From: Ornithinimicrobium cavernae
Lineage (GTDB): Bacteria; Actinomycetota; Actinomycetes; Actinomycetales; Dermatophilaceae
DNA: 64,000 nucleotides
Reading direction: 5' to 3'
Assembly (NCBI RefSeq): GCF_003121625.1
Contig: NZ_QDDJ01000008.1
Span: forward strand, 62,001-126,000
In this document: piece by piece, positions 39,337-49,046 of the stretch
How positions within the stretch are numbered: position 1 is the first letter of the stretch
How the letters are laid out: each line of letters opens with the position of its first letter
The notes under the pieces: generated by a model
Told to the model about the DNA's origin: nothing
Databases searched by the model: none
Seen by the model: only the letters and a program-made list of their open reading frames with translations
Position numbers and translations under genes: made by a program

Positions 39337-39371
39337 TTTGTGTCCCGCAACGTCACACAGCAAGGACCCGC

Positions 39372-39854
39372 ATGTCAGTCGTGGAATGGATCGTCGCCGG
39401 CCTGATGGTGATCGGCCTGCTCGGCATCGTCATCCCGGTGCTCCCCGGTCTGTTCCTCATCGTGCTCGGCGTGGTCCTCTGGGCGAGCGAGCTGCAGGCC
39501 ACGACAGGGTGGTGGGTGCTGGGCCTGACCATCGCGCTCTACGTGGCCTGCCTGGTCCTGGAGTTCCTGGTCCCGGGCAAGCGGATGCGCGCCGCCGGCG
39601 TGCGGACCTCGACCCTGCTGATCGGGGTCCTGGTGGCGATCCCGTGCGCGATCGTGATCCCGGTGGTCGGCGCCTTCATCGGGTTCCCGCTGGGGATCTT
39701 CCTGGTCGAGCTCTCCCGCCGCGGTGGCCGGGGCCAGGCCTGGGCCGCGACCAAGCACGCGCTCAAGGCGGTCGGCCTCAACATCCTGATCGAGTTCGTC
39801 ACCGCGGTGATCGTCATCGGCCTGTGGGTCGCGGCCGTCGTCTTCTGGACCTGA
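39372..39854 (+). CDS. DUF456 membrane protein
   Basis: About 160 residues from ATG 39372. Three to four membrane segments with the DUF456 hallmarks: VIGLLGIVIPVLPGLFLIVLGVVLWA, GKRMRAAGVRTS, and the Gly-rich pair VVGAFIGFPLGIFLVE. The C-terminal segment ends VVFWT. The family is of unknown function. It ends 4 bp before the convergent MFS gene. Confidence 0.85.
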   Translation: MSVVEWIVAGLMVIGLLGIVIPVLPGLFLIVLGVVLWASELQATTGWWVLGLTIALYVACLVLEFLVPGKRMRAAGVRTSTLLIGVLVAIPCAIVIPVVGAFIGFPLGIFLVELSRRGGRGQAWAATKHALKAVGLNILIEFVTAVIVIGLWVAAVVFWT

Positions 39855-39858
39855 GCGG

Positions 39859-41280
39859 CTACTCGGTCAGCTCCTCCCCCGCCATCTCCGGCAGGAAGAG
39901 CGCGGCGACCATCGCCAGCAGGAAGGCCGCACCGAGCACCGCGAACACCAGACCCAGCCCCCCGCCGCGGAACAGCACCGGCACGAGCAGGGGCGCGATG
40001 ATCGAGGCGATCCTCCCGAACGCGGCGGCTGAGCCGGCCCCGGTCGCCCGGACCTGGGTGGGGTAGGCCTCGGGCGTCACGGCATACAGCGCACCCCAGG
40101 CGCCGAGGTTGGCCATCGACAGCGCACACCCGGTGACCAGCAGCATCGTCGCGGACTGTGCCTGCCCGAACAGCACCGCCGACACGGCCGAGGCAGCCAG
40201 GAAGGCGGCCAGCGTGGCGCGGCGGCCCCACACCTCGATGAGCAGCGCCGACAGGGCATACCCGGGCAGCTGGGCGAGAGTGATGATCAGCGTGAACTGG
40301 AAGGACCTGACCAGGGTGAACCCATCGGCATACAGCAGCGACGGGATCCAGATGAAGGCACCGTAGTAGGCGAAGTTCACACCGAACCAGGTGAGCCAGA
40401 GGGCAACGGTCCGCCGCCGCAGCACGGGACCGAACAGGTCTGCCAGCCGGGCGGCCCGGGTGGCCTCAGCCTCGCCGACCGGCCCCTCGTATGCTGCGTG
40501 GCTGGGCTGGTCGGGGCCGGTCACCTGTCGGTCCGCACCGGGGGTCTGGCCAGGGACCTGGGTCGGTGGCGCCGGCACGCCGGCCGCCGCCTCGAACTCT
40601 CGGACCACCCGCTCGGCCTCCGCGTGGCGGCCCTTGGCCTCCAGGAAGCGGACCGACTCCGGCAGTCCGCGGCGCACGTAGATCGCGTAGAGGGCGGGGA
40701 CCAGGCCGATCGCGAACGCCCAGCGCCACCCGTTGTCGGACAGCGGGACGATGAAGTAGGCGACCAGCGCGGCCAGCAACCAGCCCACCGCCCAGAACGC
40801 CTCCAGGATGACGACCACGCGGCCGCGGATCCGGGACGGCGCGAACTCGCTGACCAGGGTCGAGGCCACCGGCAGCTCGGCACCCAGGCCCAGCCCGACG
40901 ATGAACCGCAGCACCAGGAGGACGGCGAGTCCACCGGCCAGCGCCGAGGCGCCCGTGGCCAGGCCGTAGACGAGCAGGGTGAGCGCGAAGACGGACCGAC
41001 GGCCGATCTTGTCGGCGAGCAGACCGCCGAGCGAGGCCCCGAGCGCCATGCCGACGAAGCCGATGGAGCCCAACCAGCCCAGCTCGGTCTGGGTCAGGGC
41101 CCACTGCTGGGCCAGCGCGGCCATGATGAAGGAGATGAGGCCGACGTCCATGGCATCCAGTGCCCAACCGATGCCCGAGCCGGTGAGCAACCGGCCGTGC
41201 CTGCGGGTGAACGGGAGGGTGTCGAGTCGTTCGGGACGGGTCCGGTGGGCGTTGGGCGCCGACTGCGGCGGTGCGGTCAT
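39859..41280 (-). CDS. MFS transporter (sugar/organic-acid porter type)
   Basis: About 473 residues from ATG 41280 (a TTG at 41292 would add four). Twelve membrane segments with a long central loop (about 215-275). The motif GGLLADKIGRRSVF after segment 2 and its second-half counterpart (SALLIEVWGRRATLAA) are typical of the sugar-porter/AAHS/metabolite:H+ symporter group, as are AVTPEAYPTQVRATG and ASTLVSEFAPSRIRGR. Import of a sugar or aromatic acid is likely; the substrate is unknown. It lies next to, but is not overlapping with, the peptide-transporter operon. Confidence 0.85.
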   Translation of the reverse strand: MTAPPQSAPNAHRTRPERLDTLPFTRRHGRLLTGSGIGWALDAMDVGLISFIMAALAQQWALTQTELGWLGSIGFVGMALGASLGGLLADKIGRRSVFALTLLVYGLATGASALAGGLAVLLVLRFIVGLGLGAELPVASTLVSEFAPSRIRGRVVVILEAFWAVGWLLAALVAYFIVPLSDNGWRWAFAIGLVPALYAIYVRRGLPESVRFLEAKGRHAEAERVVREFEAAAGVPAPPTQVPGQTPGADRQVTGPDQPSHAAYEGPVGEAEATRAARLADLFGPVLRRRTVALWLTWFGVNFAYYGAFIWIPSLLYADGFTLVRSFQFTLIITLAQLPGYALSALLIEVWGRRATLAAFLAASAVSAVLFGQAQSATMLLVTGCALSMANLGAWGALYAVTPEAYPTQVRATGAGSAAAFGRIASIIAPLLVPVLFRGGGLGLVFAVLGAAFLLAMVAALFLPEMAGEELTE

Positions 41281-41341
41281 TCGCTCAGTCAAGCGCAGGA
41301 AAGACCGATCTCGGAGGGTTGTGGCAGAAGTGTGGTGGGCC

Positions 41342-41947
41342 TCACGCCGGGAGGTCGAACAGCAGGAGCGCGGCGAACTCGTTCATCCAGGTGTGCGCGA
41401 GGGCCGCCGTCAGGCCGGGGGCCTCCTGGCCGCGCTGGGCCCAGAGCCCGTCGGCGTAGGCGGAGAGCTTGAGGGCGGCCGCCGCGGGGTCAACGGGGCG
41501 CAGCGAGCCGTCCCGCACCCCGCGCTCGATCACCCGGGTGCAGCACGCCTCCCAGTACCGGACCCGCTCGGCATACGGCTGGGTCATCCCGGGCCGACGC
41601 ACCACCGCAGCCCAGTAGTCGGACCAGATCCGCCAGTGCGCCTCAACGTCCGGGGTCTCCTCGAACATCGGGTCGATCAGGATCCTGAGGGCGGCGCGCG
41701 CGTCGGGCTCGGCGTCCGCGGCCGCCACCACCTCGGCATAGAACCGCTCCGACTCCGCGACGACCACCTCACCGAGGATCTCGTCGATCCCGGAGAAGTG
41801 GTAGGTCACCGTGCCCATCGAGACGCCCGCGGCCGCGGCGATGTCCCGGAGCGAGACGGCCGGCAGCCCCCGGTGCACGATGAGCGACCGGGCGGCCCCG
41901 ACAATCTGCTCCCGCCGCTGGGCCGGCGGGAGCCGCCGCTGGGTCAC
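41342..41947 (-). CDS. TetR-family regulator at the end of the transporter-hydrolase operon
   Basis: A 201-residue protein; its GTG overlaps the CocE/NonD stop (GTGA). The DNA-binding domain reads QIVGAARSLIVHRGLPAVSLRDIAAAAGVSMGTVTYHFSGIDEI, and the C-terminal half has the conserved tetracyclin-repressor-like helices. As the last gene of a six-gene operon it is a natural candidate to repress that operon. A perfect 12-bp palindrome lies just upstream of the first gene (49047-49058). A product or substrate of the hydrolase would be the obvious inducer. This is inference from position. Confidence 0.9.
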   Translation of the reverse strand: MTQRRLPPAQRREQIVGAARSLIVHRGLPAVSLRDIAAAAGVSMGTVTYHFSGIDEILGEVVVAESERFYAEVVAAADAEPDARAALRILIDPMFEETPDVEAHWRIWSDYWAAVVRRPGMTQPYAERVRYWEACCTRVIERGVRDGSLRPVDPAAAALKLSAYADGLWAQRGQEAPGLTAALAHTWMNEFAALLLFDLPA

Positions 41948-43941
41948 GCGGACGTCCTGGGCACCCGGTCGTGGAAGGTGCGCTCGAAGACCGTCTCCTC
42001 CACACCGTCCCGCTCGGCCGTCGCCCGGACGGAGTTCTCCACGAGGAAGGTGTCGGCGTCGCAGGTGATCACCGACCGGGTCTCCACGTGGGCGGCCCAG
42101 CCGTCATTGGACAGCTGCAGCCGCCAGTGCGACTCCGTGCGGGGGGAGGTCGGGTCTCCCTCCCGCACCCGGCACTCCTCGCGAGCCGACTCCAGGAACT
42201 GCAGGCCGTCGGGGTAGCGGCGCGTCCCGCCGTAGCCGGGATCCACCTCCAGGACCGTCTCGCCGCGTGCCACGTCGTGGCGGACGACCCGTGGCGGGAC
42301 CGGGTCCTCCGCACCGCCGGGCACGGTGATCGTGATCGGCCGGGCGTGGACCGCGGGGCCGAACTCGACCGGGACCGCACCGGGGGCGAGAAGTGGCAGG
42401 ACGACCGAGCTCGCGGCCAGGTCGACCTCCAGGGTGTCCTCGACCGCGTGTGGCCACACCCAGGGCCAGTAGTGGTTGCTCAGCGCCACCCGGATCCTGT
42501 GGCCCGGTGGGAAGCGGTAGCCGGCGGCCACGAGGGGCACCTCGACGTCGACGTCCTCCCCGGGCACCATCGGCACGGCGGTGTCCATCCCGTCCCGCTT
42601 GAGCAGGTTCAGGACTCCCCGGCTGACCAGCGTGGAGGAGCCGTCGGGCGCGACGTCGCACAACCGGACGATCACGTGTCCCCGGTCGTGCGTGGAGTTC
42701 ACCCGCAGCCGGGCGACCGCCCGCCCGAGCAGGTCGAGCGGCACCTCGCCGACCGGGATGTCGACGCAGACCGAGCGGCCGTCCTCGGCGCGCTGGTCCG
42801 GGGGCAGGTCTGCCGCGTTGCCGAACGGGAAGTAGCGGCCGGCGTCCTGTCCCGTCGCCCACGGAGAGCGCACCTGCACCCGGTCGGTGCCGAGCGGCAT
42901 CCGGTGCGTGGGAGCGTCCCCCGGCCAGGGCACGCCGACCCAGCGTCCGGGCTGCTCCTCGACGTACGGGGTGGGCGCCACCGGGTCACTGACCCAGGCC
43001 CGCAGCTCTGGGTCGTCCTCCACGCCGGTGTCGACGCCCTTGAGCCAGCGGTCCCACCAGCGCAGCGTCTCACCGAGGAAGTCGATCCCCGGACCGGGCG
43101 CCAGACCGCGGTCCGGGTACTGGTGCGACCAGGGCCCGATGATCCCCCTGACCGGCGACTCGAGGTTGCGCACCAGCCGCAGGACGGCGTCCCGGTAGGG
43201 GTCGGCCCAGCCGCCGACCGCCAGGACGGCCGCCCGGATGCCCGGGTAGTTCTCGCAGACACTGCCGCGCCGCCAGTAGTCGTCGCGCTCCTGGTGCGCC
43301 AACCACGCCGGCCCCAGCGGGCGCTGGTGCTCCAGCCGCTCGCGCCAGCGCTCCACCCAGCCGGCACCGACGACCTCGGGGCGCGGTGGGCGGGAGGCGA
43401 AGGCCAGCATGGTCCCGGCCCAGCCCGCCATGTCGACGGCCAACACCGCGCCGCCCATGTAGTGCACGTCGTTGTCGTAGCGGTCATCGGTCGAGCAGAC
43501 CGTGACGATCGCCTTGAGCGCCTCCGGTGCGCGCTCCGCGATCTGCAGGGAGTTGAACCCGCCCCAGGAGATGCCGAACATCCCGACCGCGCCGGTGGAC
43601 CACGGTTGGGCGGCCAGCCACTCGACCACGGCGACCCCGTCGTCGAGCTCGACCGCGGAGTACTCGTCCTCGAACAGGCCGTCGGAGTTGCCGCTGCCGC
43701 GGATGTCGACCCGCACCGACGCGTAGCCGTGCGCCGCGTAGTAGGGGTGCCGCTCGGAGTCCCGCACGGACGTCCAGTCGTCCAGCCGGTAGGGCAGGTA
43801 CTCCAGCAGCACCGGCACGGGTTCCCGGTCGGCGGTGCTGGGCAGCCAGGCACGGGCCCGCAGCCGCACCCCGTCCGCCATGGGGATCCAGAGGTCGCGC
43901 ACCTCGACCGCCGAGGGGTCGAGGTCCACACGTCGTGTCAC
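41944..43941 (-). CDS. CocE/NonD-family hydrolase
   Basis: A 665-residue protein. The N-terminal alpha/beta-hydrolase domain contains the nucleophile Ser125 in MFGISWGGFNS; the oxyanion region is VLLEYLPYRLDDW, and the catalytic histidine is probably in GPWSHQYPD. The C-terminal part (about 370-560) is the jelly-roll XPEP-C domain with the typical PAGYRFPPGHRIRVALSNHYWP. The family includes cocaine esterase, glutaryl-7-ACA acylase and X-Pro dipeptidyl peptidases. It has no signal peptide, so it is cytosolic. It is coupled on both sides (GTGA overlaps) to an importer ATPase and a TetR gene, so it probably acts on what the importer brings in. Confidence 0.9.
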   Translation of the reverse strand: MTRRVDLDPSAVEVRDLWIPMADGVRLRARAWLPSTADREPVPVLLEYLPYRLDDWTSVRDSERHPYYAAHGYASVRVDIRGSGNSDGLFEDEYSAVELDDGVAVVEWLAAQPWSTGAVGMFGISWGGFNSLQIAERAPEALKAIVTVCSTDDRYDNDVHYMGGAVLAVDMAGWAGTMLAFASRPPRPEVVGAGWVERWRERLEHQRPLGPAWLAHQERDDYWRRGSVCENYPGIRAAVLAVGGWADPYRDAVLRLVRNLESPVRGIIGPWSHQYPDRGLAPGPGIDFLGETLRWWDRWLKGVDTGVEDDPELRAWVSDPVAPTPYVEEQPGRWVGVPWPGDAPTHRMPLGTDRVQVRSPWATGQDAGRYFPFGNAADLPPDQRAEDGRSVCVDIPVGEVPLDLLGRAVARLRVNSTHDRGHVIVRLCDVAPDGSSTLVSRGVLNLLKRDGMDTAVPMVPGEDVDVEVPLVAAGYRFPPGHRIRVALSNHYWPWVWPHAVEDTLEVDLAASSVVLPLLAPGAVPVEFGPAVHARPITITVPGGAEDPVPPRVVRHDVARGETVLEVDPGYGGTRRYPDGLQFLESAREECRVREGDPTSPRTESHWRLQLSNDGWAAHVETRSVITCDADTFLVENSVRATAERDGVEETVFERTFHDRVPRTSA

Positions 43942-45653
43942 GTGGTCACAGCTCCTTCGTCGTCTCGGACCCAGTGCCCCTCGCTCGCCTCGACCAGGCT
44001 CGCTGCGGGGTCCAGCCGCACCACCCTGGCGTCGGCGTCACTGCTGGGCAGGTGGGTGCTGCCGGGCTCGACGACCGCGTCGAGCAACGACCGGGTGTAG
44101 GGGTGGCGCGGGGTGTCGAAGATGGCTGCGGTGGCTGCCGTCTCCACCGTCCGGCCGTCCTTCATCACGACGATCCGGTCGGCCACGTTGCGCACCACGG
44201 CGAGGTCGTGGCTGATGAAGAGGCAGGACAGCGCCCGTCGGTCCCGCAGCTCGGCGAGCAGATCGAGCACGGAGGCCTGCACCGACACGTCCAGGGCGGT
44301 CGTGATCTCGTCGGCGATGAGGAGGGTCGGCTCGGCGGCGAGCGCGCGGGCGATGCCCACTCGCTGCCGCTGTCCGCCGGAGAGCTGGGCGGGCACGCGG
44401 TCGGCGAACTCGGGACCGAGTCCGACCTCGTCCAGCAGACGGAGCACCGTGGACCGGGTCTCGGCCCGCCCGGACACGCGACCGAACACCTTCAGTGGCC
44501 GGGCGATGGCGTCGGCGATGCTGCGCCGCGGGTTGAGGGCGAGGTCGGCGTTCTGGAAGATCATCTGGACCGCGCTGCGCACCGCCGCAGGTCGCGCCCG
44601 GGCCGGTGCCAGCAGGTCGTGCAGATCGTCGTCACCGGTCCGCAGGACGGCCCTGCCGCGCTCCACCGGGGCGAGGCCGGCCAGAGCTGTGGCCACGGTG
44701 GACTTGCCGCTGCCGGACTCCCCCACGACGGCGACGGTCTCGCCGCGTCGCACCTGCAGGTTAAAGTCGCTGACCGCCAGGCGTGGGGCGCGGGGATACC
44801 GCACATCGAGGTCCTGGCACTCCAGCGTGAGCTCCTGGTGCGCCTCGCGCACCTCTGGGGCCGGCACCCCCTCGATCCGCGGCGCCGCGTCGAGCAGCTC
44901 GCGGGTGTAGTCCTCGCGAGGGTCTCCCAGCACCTTGGGGGTGGGCCCGTGCTCCACGGCGCGGCCGGACTGCAGCACCAGCACGTCGTCGGCCACCACG
45001 GACACCACTCCGAGGTCGTGGCTGACGATGAGCACGGCCATGCCCAGCTCCTCGCGCAGGTCGTTGACCAGAGCGAGCACCGCCGCCTGTGTGATCACAT
45101 CCAGCGCCGTGGTCGGCTCGTCCAGCACGAGCACCGTGGGTTCGGTCGCGACGGCCATCGCGATCGCCACCCGTTGCTGCTGCCCGCCCGACAGCTCGTG
45201 CGGATAGCGTCGCCCGATGGTCTCCGGGGCAGGCAGCCGGACCAGCCGGAGCAGCTCGGTCACCCGGTCATCGTCGGCCGGCAGACCGTGGACCCGGAGC
45301 GCCTCCCGGATCTGTGCGCCGACCCGCAGTGAGGGTGTGAGTGCCTGCCCGGCGTTCTGCGCGACGACCGCGACCACGCCGCCCCGCAGCTGCCGCAGGG
45401 CCGACCCGGACAGCGCGAAGACGTCCTCTCCGCGCACCGTCACCTGCCCGGCGTCGATGCGTGAACCGTCCCGGAGGTGTCCGAGCAGGGTGCGCGCAAC
45501 CGTGGACTTGCCGCTGCCGGACTCGCCCACGAGTCCGAGGGTGCGTCCGGCATACAGGCTGAAGCCGATGTCCTGAGCCACGGTGACCCGGCCGGCGCCG
45601 GACCGGTAGGACACGGTGAGGCCGTCGAGCTCGGCCACGGGCGTCGTCCTCAT
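43938..45653 (-). CDS. Oligopeptide-type ABC importer, fused double ATPase
   Basis: A 571-residue protein carrying two complete ABC domains, as when DppD and DppF are fused. Domain 1 (about 1-255): GLVGESGSGKSTVART, signature LSGGQQQRVAIA, Walker B VLVLDEPTTALD. Domain 2 (about 285-550): AVVGESGSGKSTVATA, signature LSGGQRQRVGIA, Walker B TLLIADEITTALD. It powers the two permeases that precede it in the operon. ATGA/GTGA overlaps occur at both ends. Confidence 0.93.
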   Translation of the reverse strand: MRTTPVAELDGLTVSYRSGAGRVTVAQDIGFSLYAGRTLGLVGESGSGKSTVARTLLGHLRDGSRIDAGQVTVRGEDVFALSGSALRQLRGGVVAVVAQNAGQALTPSLRVGAQIREALRVHGLPADDDRVTELLRLVRLPAPETIGRRYPHELSGGQQQRVAIAMAVATEPTVLVLDEPTTALDVITQAAVLALVNDLREELGMAVLIVSHDLGVVSVVADDVLVLQSGRAVEHGPTPKVLGDPREDYTRELLDAAPRIEGVPAPEVREAHQELTLECQDLDVRYPRAPRLAVSDFNLQVRRGETVAVVGESGSGKSTVATALAGLAPVERGRAVLRTGDDDLHDLLAPARARPAAVRSAVQMIFQNADLALNPRRSIADAIARPLKVFGRVSGRAETRSTVLRLLDEVGLGPEFADRVPAQLSGGQRQRVGIARALAAEPTLLIADEITTALDVSVQASVLDLLAELRDRRALSCLFISHDLAVVRNVADRIVVMKDGRTVETAATAAIFDTPRHPYTRSLLDAVVEPGSTHLPSSDADARVVRLDPAASLVEASEGHWVRDDEGAVTT

Positions 45654-46486
45654 CGGAGCACCCCCCGCCGTGCGCGGTCCACGCCGAGGTACTTGCCGAG
45701 CCCGTCGGCCGCGAGGTTGAGGCCGACGACGAGCACCGACAGGGTGACGATCGGCGCGAGTGTCCCGGCGGGTGCCACGGTCAGCGCGGTGCGGTTCTCC
45801 TGGATCATCAGTCCCCAGTCCGGTGTCGGTGGGTTCACGCCGAACCCGAGGAAGGACAGCGTCGAGACGAGCAGCACCACCCAGGAGGCGCGCATCGCGA
45901 ACTCCACCAGCACCGTGTCAAGGATGTTGGGCAGCACCTCTCGGCGAATGATGGCGAGAGAACGCTCGCCGCGTGCCCGGGCCGCCGTCACAAAGTCGGT
46001 CGAGAGCACCGGAAAGGTGGCTCCTCGCACCACCCGGGCGACGGCCGGGATGTAGACGACCGAGATCGCGAGCACCAGCACCCACAGGTTGTTGCCAAAG
46101 ACCGAGACGATGAGCAGGAGGGCGAGCACCGCGGGCACGGCGAGCACGGCGTCCAGCACCCGCGTGATCCCCGCGTCGACCCAGCGCCCGTGGTAGGCGG
46201 CGAGCGTCCCGACCAGGGTGCCGACGAGCACCGCCAGCGTGGTGGCCAGGAGCGAGACGAGCAGGGCGAAGCGCCCGCCCTCGAGGGTCCGGGACAGCAC
46301 GTCGCGGCCGTACTGGTCGGTGCCGAGCCAGTGGCTCCGGCTGGCCCCGACGAGGGCGTTGTCGGCGTTGGTGCTGATCGGGTCGTAGGGCGAGATCCAG
46401 GGGGCGATGACCGCCAGCAGGACCGTCAGGCCCACCATGACCAGGCCGACCCTGGTGCCGGTGCTGAGCTCGCGCAGGCGGGTCAT
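45650..46486 (-). CDS. Oligopeptide-type ABC importer permease 2 (DppC-like)
   Basis: About 278 residues from ATG 46486, which overlaps the stop of permease 1. An N-terminal segment (VGLVMVGLTVLLAVIAPWISPYDP) is followed by the typical LGTDQYGRDVLSRTLEGGRFALLVSLLAT and the EAA loop GERSLAIIRREVLPNI. Five or six membrane segments in all, as in DppC/OppC. A longer open frame upstream is only overlap with the other permease. Confidence 0.92.
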   Translation of the reverse strand: MTRLRELSTGTRVGLVMVGLTVLLAVIAPWISPYDPISTNADNALVGASRSHWLGTDQYGRDVLSRTLEGGRFALLVSLLATTLAVLVGTLVGTLAAYHGRWVDAGITRVLDAVLAVPAVLALLLIVSVFGNNLWVLVLAISVVYIPAVARVVRGATFPVLSTDFVTAARARGERSLAIIRREVLPNILDTVLVEFAMRASWVVLLVSTLSFLGFGVNPPTPDWGLMIQENRTALTVAPAGTLAPIVTLSVLVVGLNLAADGLGKYLGVDRARRGVLR

Positions 46487-47469
46487 CGCACCACCTCCGC
46501 GGTCCGGCGGCGCCCCCTGGGTTGGTGCAGGGTTCGCTGCCTGGGATCGGCGGCCAGGGCCAGCAGGTCGGCCACCAGGTTGGCCGTGACATAGACGAGC
46601 GCGCTGAGCACTGCGATGGCCTGCAGCACCGGCAGGTCCCGGGTGGAGACCGAGTCGATCATCAGCTTCCCCAGCCCGGGATAGTTGAACACCGACTCCA
46701 CGACGACCACGCCGCCGAGCAGCCAGGCCACATTGATCGAGATGACCGGAAGGACCGGCAGCACCGCGGTCGGGGCCACGTGTCGCCAGAGAACGGCGCG
46801 CCGCGGGACGCCCTTCAGGGCTGCCGTCGTGGCGTATTCGGTGGCGAGCCCGTCGATGGTCGAGGAACGCATCGCCCGCAGGATGTAGGCCGTCATCGAG
46901 ATGACGAGAGTCAGGGCAGGCAACACGGCAGCGGGCAACAGCTCCCCGAGACTCGCGTCGGGCCCGGACAGGACCGTTGCCGGGAACACCGGCACCAGGA
47001 TGGCCAGCAACAGCACCAGGACCGTCGCGACGACGAACTCGGGGATGCTCATCGCGACCAGGGCGAGCACCGAGACCGTCGAGTCGGTCCGACTGCCCCG
47101 GCGGGCGGCGGCCCAGACGCCGAGCAGCAGTGCCAGGGCGATCCCGACGACCATCGCGGGGATCGCGATCAGCAGGGTGCGTGCAAACGAGGCCCAGATC
47201 GTCGAGGAGACCGGCTCCCCGGTGACCAGCGAGTCCCCGAAGTCGCCGGTGACAGCGTTGCCGAGCCACTCCACGAACCGGGCCCACACGTTGCTGTCCA
47301 GTCCGAGCTGCTCGCGCAGCGTCTCGACCGCCTCCGGAGTCGCGTTCTGTCCCAGCAGCTGCTCGGCCACGTCACCGGGTAACGCCTGCACCGCGAAGAA
47401 GACGAAGAACGCGGCGAGAAAGAGGGTGATCAGACCCGTGCCCAGGCGGATGCCGATGAGTCGCACCAT
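46483..47469 (-). CDS. Oligopeptide-type ABC importer permease 1 (DppB-like)
   Basis: A 328-residue protein. It starts MVRLIGIRLGTGLITLFLAAFFVFFAVQALPGD, the DppB/OppB N-terminal segment, and has the EAA loop TAALKGVPRRAVLWRHVAPTA. Six membrane segments are predicted. It follows the substrate-binding protein gene by 3 bp and overlaps permease 2 by 4 nt. Confidence 0.92.
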   Translation of the reverse strand: MVRLIGIRLGTGLITLFLAAFFVFFAVQALPGDVAEQLLGQNATPEAVETLREQLGLDSNVWARFVEWLGNAVTGDFGDSLVTGEPVSSTIWASFARTLLIAIPAMVVGIALALLLGVWAAARRGSRTDSTVSVLALVAMSIPEFVVATVLVLLLAILVPVFPATVLSGPDASLGELLPAAVLPALTLVISMTAYILRAMRSSTIDGLATEYATTAALKGVPRRAVLWRHVAPTAVLPVLPVISINVAWLLGGVVVVESVFNYPGLGKLMIDSVSTRDLPVLQAIAVLSALVYVTANLVADLLALAADPRQRTLHQPRGRRRTAEVVR

Positions 47470-47472
47470 GGC

Positions 47473-49023
47473 TCAGTCCTCCCTCAGGCCGAGGGCCAGG
47501 TAGTCGAACTCGAAGCCGTACTCGTCGTAGTTGACGACGTCCTCCGACAGACCCACCAGGCGGTCACCGAAGACGGGCGTCAGGTCGGCGGAGTCCTCCA
47601 CGATGAGCCGCTGCGCGTCCTGGTACTTCTGCAGACGACTGCCGTCATTGGTGTCGGCACGGGCGGAGTCCAACAGCTGGTCGAACTGCGCGTTGGACCA
47701 GGCGGACTCGTTGTAGGACGACCCGGTGCGGAAGATCTGGTTGAGCAGCTGGTCGATGGGCCGACCGGTGAACCAGTAGCTGACCATCAGCGGCTCGGCC
47801 ATCCAGATCTGGGTGTAGTAGGAGTCCGCCGAGGTGTTGGTGATCTGCAGGTCGATCCCCGCCCGGCTGACCTGGCTGGCGAAGGCCGTCGCGATGGCCG
47901 TGAAGTTGGGCTCGTAGGCCGAGGTGTAGATCCGGGTGGAGAAGTCCTCCCGACCGATGGTCTTCAGCAGGCCCCTGGCCTTCTCCGGGTCGTGCTCCCT
48001 CTCCTCGTCCATCCAGGCCTTGAGCTGCGGGGGCACCGGGTTGTCCCATCCCGGCGTGCCGGTCCCCTGCAGCGCGGTGGAGAGGATGGCGCGCGGGTCG
48101 TAGGCGAGTTTCATCGCCTGCCGCATCGTCGGGTCGGCGAACTCGTCGCTGGTGGCGAGCATCGGAATCGTGTACCACTGAGCGTTCTCGACCCGGGCGA
48201 CCGTCGTGCCCGGGGAGTTCGCCACGACCCGTGCGGTCGGGTTGTCCAGGTTGGTCTGGGACAGCAGGTCGACCTGACGGGCCAACAGCGCGTTCACCCG
48301 CGCGGAGGTGTCCTGGATGGAGTAGAACTCGATCCGGTCCAGCGTCGCCCGGCCCCCGAAGTAGTCCTCGTTGGCACGCACCGCTCCTGCCCCGGCCGGT
48401 GTGAAGCTCTCCAGCACGAACGGCCCGGTGCCGACCCCGGTCCGCCCGATCTCCGCGGCGGAGTCCTCCGGGATGATGTAGCACTGGTAGGCCGTGAGCA
48501 GCGAGGGGAACTCCGCGTTGGGGGTCGTGAGCCGGAACCGGACAGTCGTCGTGTCGACCGCCTCGATCTCATCGATCTGGTCCAGCGCTCCGGCCTGCGG
48601 GGACGCCGTGTCTGGGTCCAGGATGTGCCCGTAGGTGTAGCGCACGTCCCGCGCCGTGAGAACCCTCCCGTCGTGGAAGCGAACCCCCGGCTGCAGCGCG
48701 AAGTCCCAGGTCGTGGCGTCCGCGTTGGATGACCACTCGGTGGCCAGGTCCGGCACCGTCTCGCCGTCCCGATCCAGCTTCACCAGCCGGTTGTAGACCG
48801 CGCCAAGATATTCGTAGGCCGACAGCGAGCTGGCTGGGTCGAGGGTCTCGGCTGCGTTCGCGGCCGGGCGGGCGATCCGCATCGTGGCGCCGGCTCTGGC
48901 CACCCCCGTCGCCGCCTTCTCGGGCAGCCTCAGGGCCGGTGCACCACAGGCCGACAGGCCGATGGCCGCCGCGCCGCCCAGCAGGCCACCCAGGAAGTGT
49001 CTGCGGTCGATGGTGAGGGTCAA
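47473..49023 (-). CDS. Oligopeptide-type ABC importer substrate-binding lipoprotein (SBP family 5)
   Basis: A 516-residue protein. The start is TTG 49023, supported by GGAGG 7 nt upstream. The signal has a twin-arginine motif (DRRHFLGGLLGG) followed by a lipobox LSAC, so it is a Tat-exported lipoprotein. The family-5 fold is shown by LYNRLVKLDRDGETVPDLATEW-like text (VYNRLVKLDRDGETVPDLA), VRFHDGRVLTARDVRYTY and FVLESFTPAGAGAVRANEDYFGG. It captures a peptide-like or glycoside-like solute and gives it to the permeases encoded behind it. First gene of the operon. Confidence 0.93.
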   Translation of the reverse strand: MTLTIDRRHFLGGLLGGAAAIGLSACGAPALRLPEKAATGVARAGATMRIARPAANAAETLDPASSLSAYEYLGAVYNRLVKLDRDGETVPDLATEWSSNADATTWDFALQPGVRFHDGRVLTARDVRYTYGHILDPDTASPQAGALDQIDEIEAVDTTTVRFRLTTPNAEFPSLLTAYQCYIIPEDSAAEIGRTGVGTGPFVLESFTPAGAGAVRANEDYFGGRATLDRIEFYSIQDTSARVNALLARQVDLLSQTNLDNPTARVVANSPGTTVARVENAQWYTIPMLATSDEFADPTMRQAMKLAYDPRAILSTALQGTGTPGWDNPVPPQLKAWMDEEREHDPEKARGLLKTIGREDFSTRIYTSAYEPNFTAIATAFASQVSRAGIDLQITNTSADSYYTQIWMAEPLMVSYWFTGRPIDQLLNQIFRTGSSYNESAWSNAQFDQLLDSARADTNDGSRLQKYQDAQRLIVEDSADLTPVFGDRLVGLSEDVVNYDEYGFEFDYLALGLRED

Positions 49024-49046
49024 GGGTTCGCCTCCGAACTAATCGT

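Noticed and set aside
41971-44100. Plus-strand open frame over the CocE/NonD hydrolase
   Set aside because: Antisense shadow with His/Arg/Gly-rich composition; the minus-strand hydrolase has a complete catalytic set.
45650-47287. A single 545-residue permease start far upstream
   Set aside because: The upstream part is only the other permease gene read in a wrong frame; ATG 46486 with the ATGA overlap gives a normal DppC-length protein.
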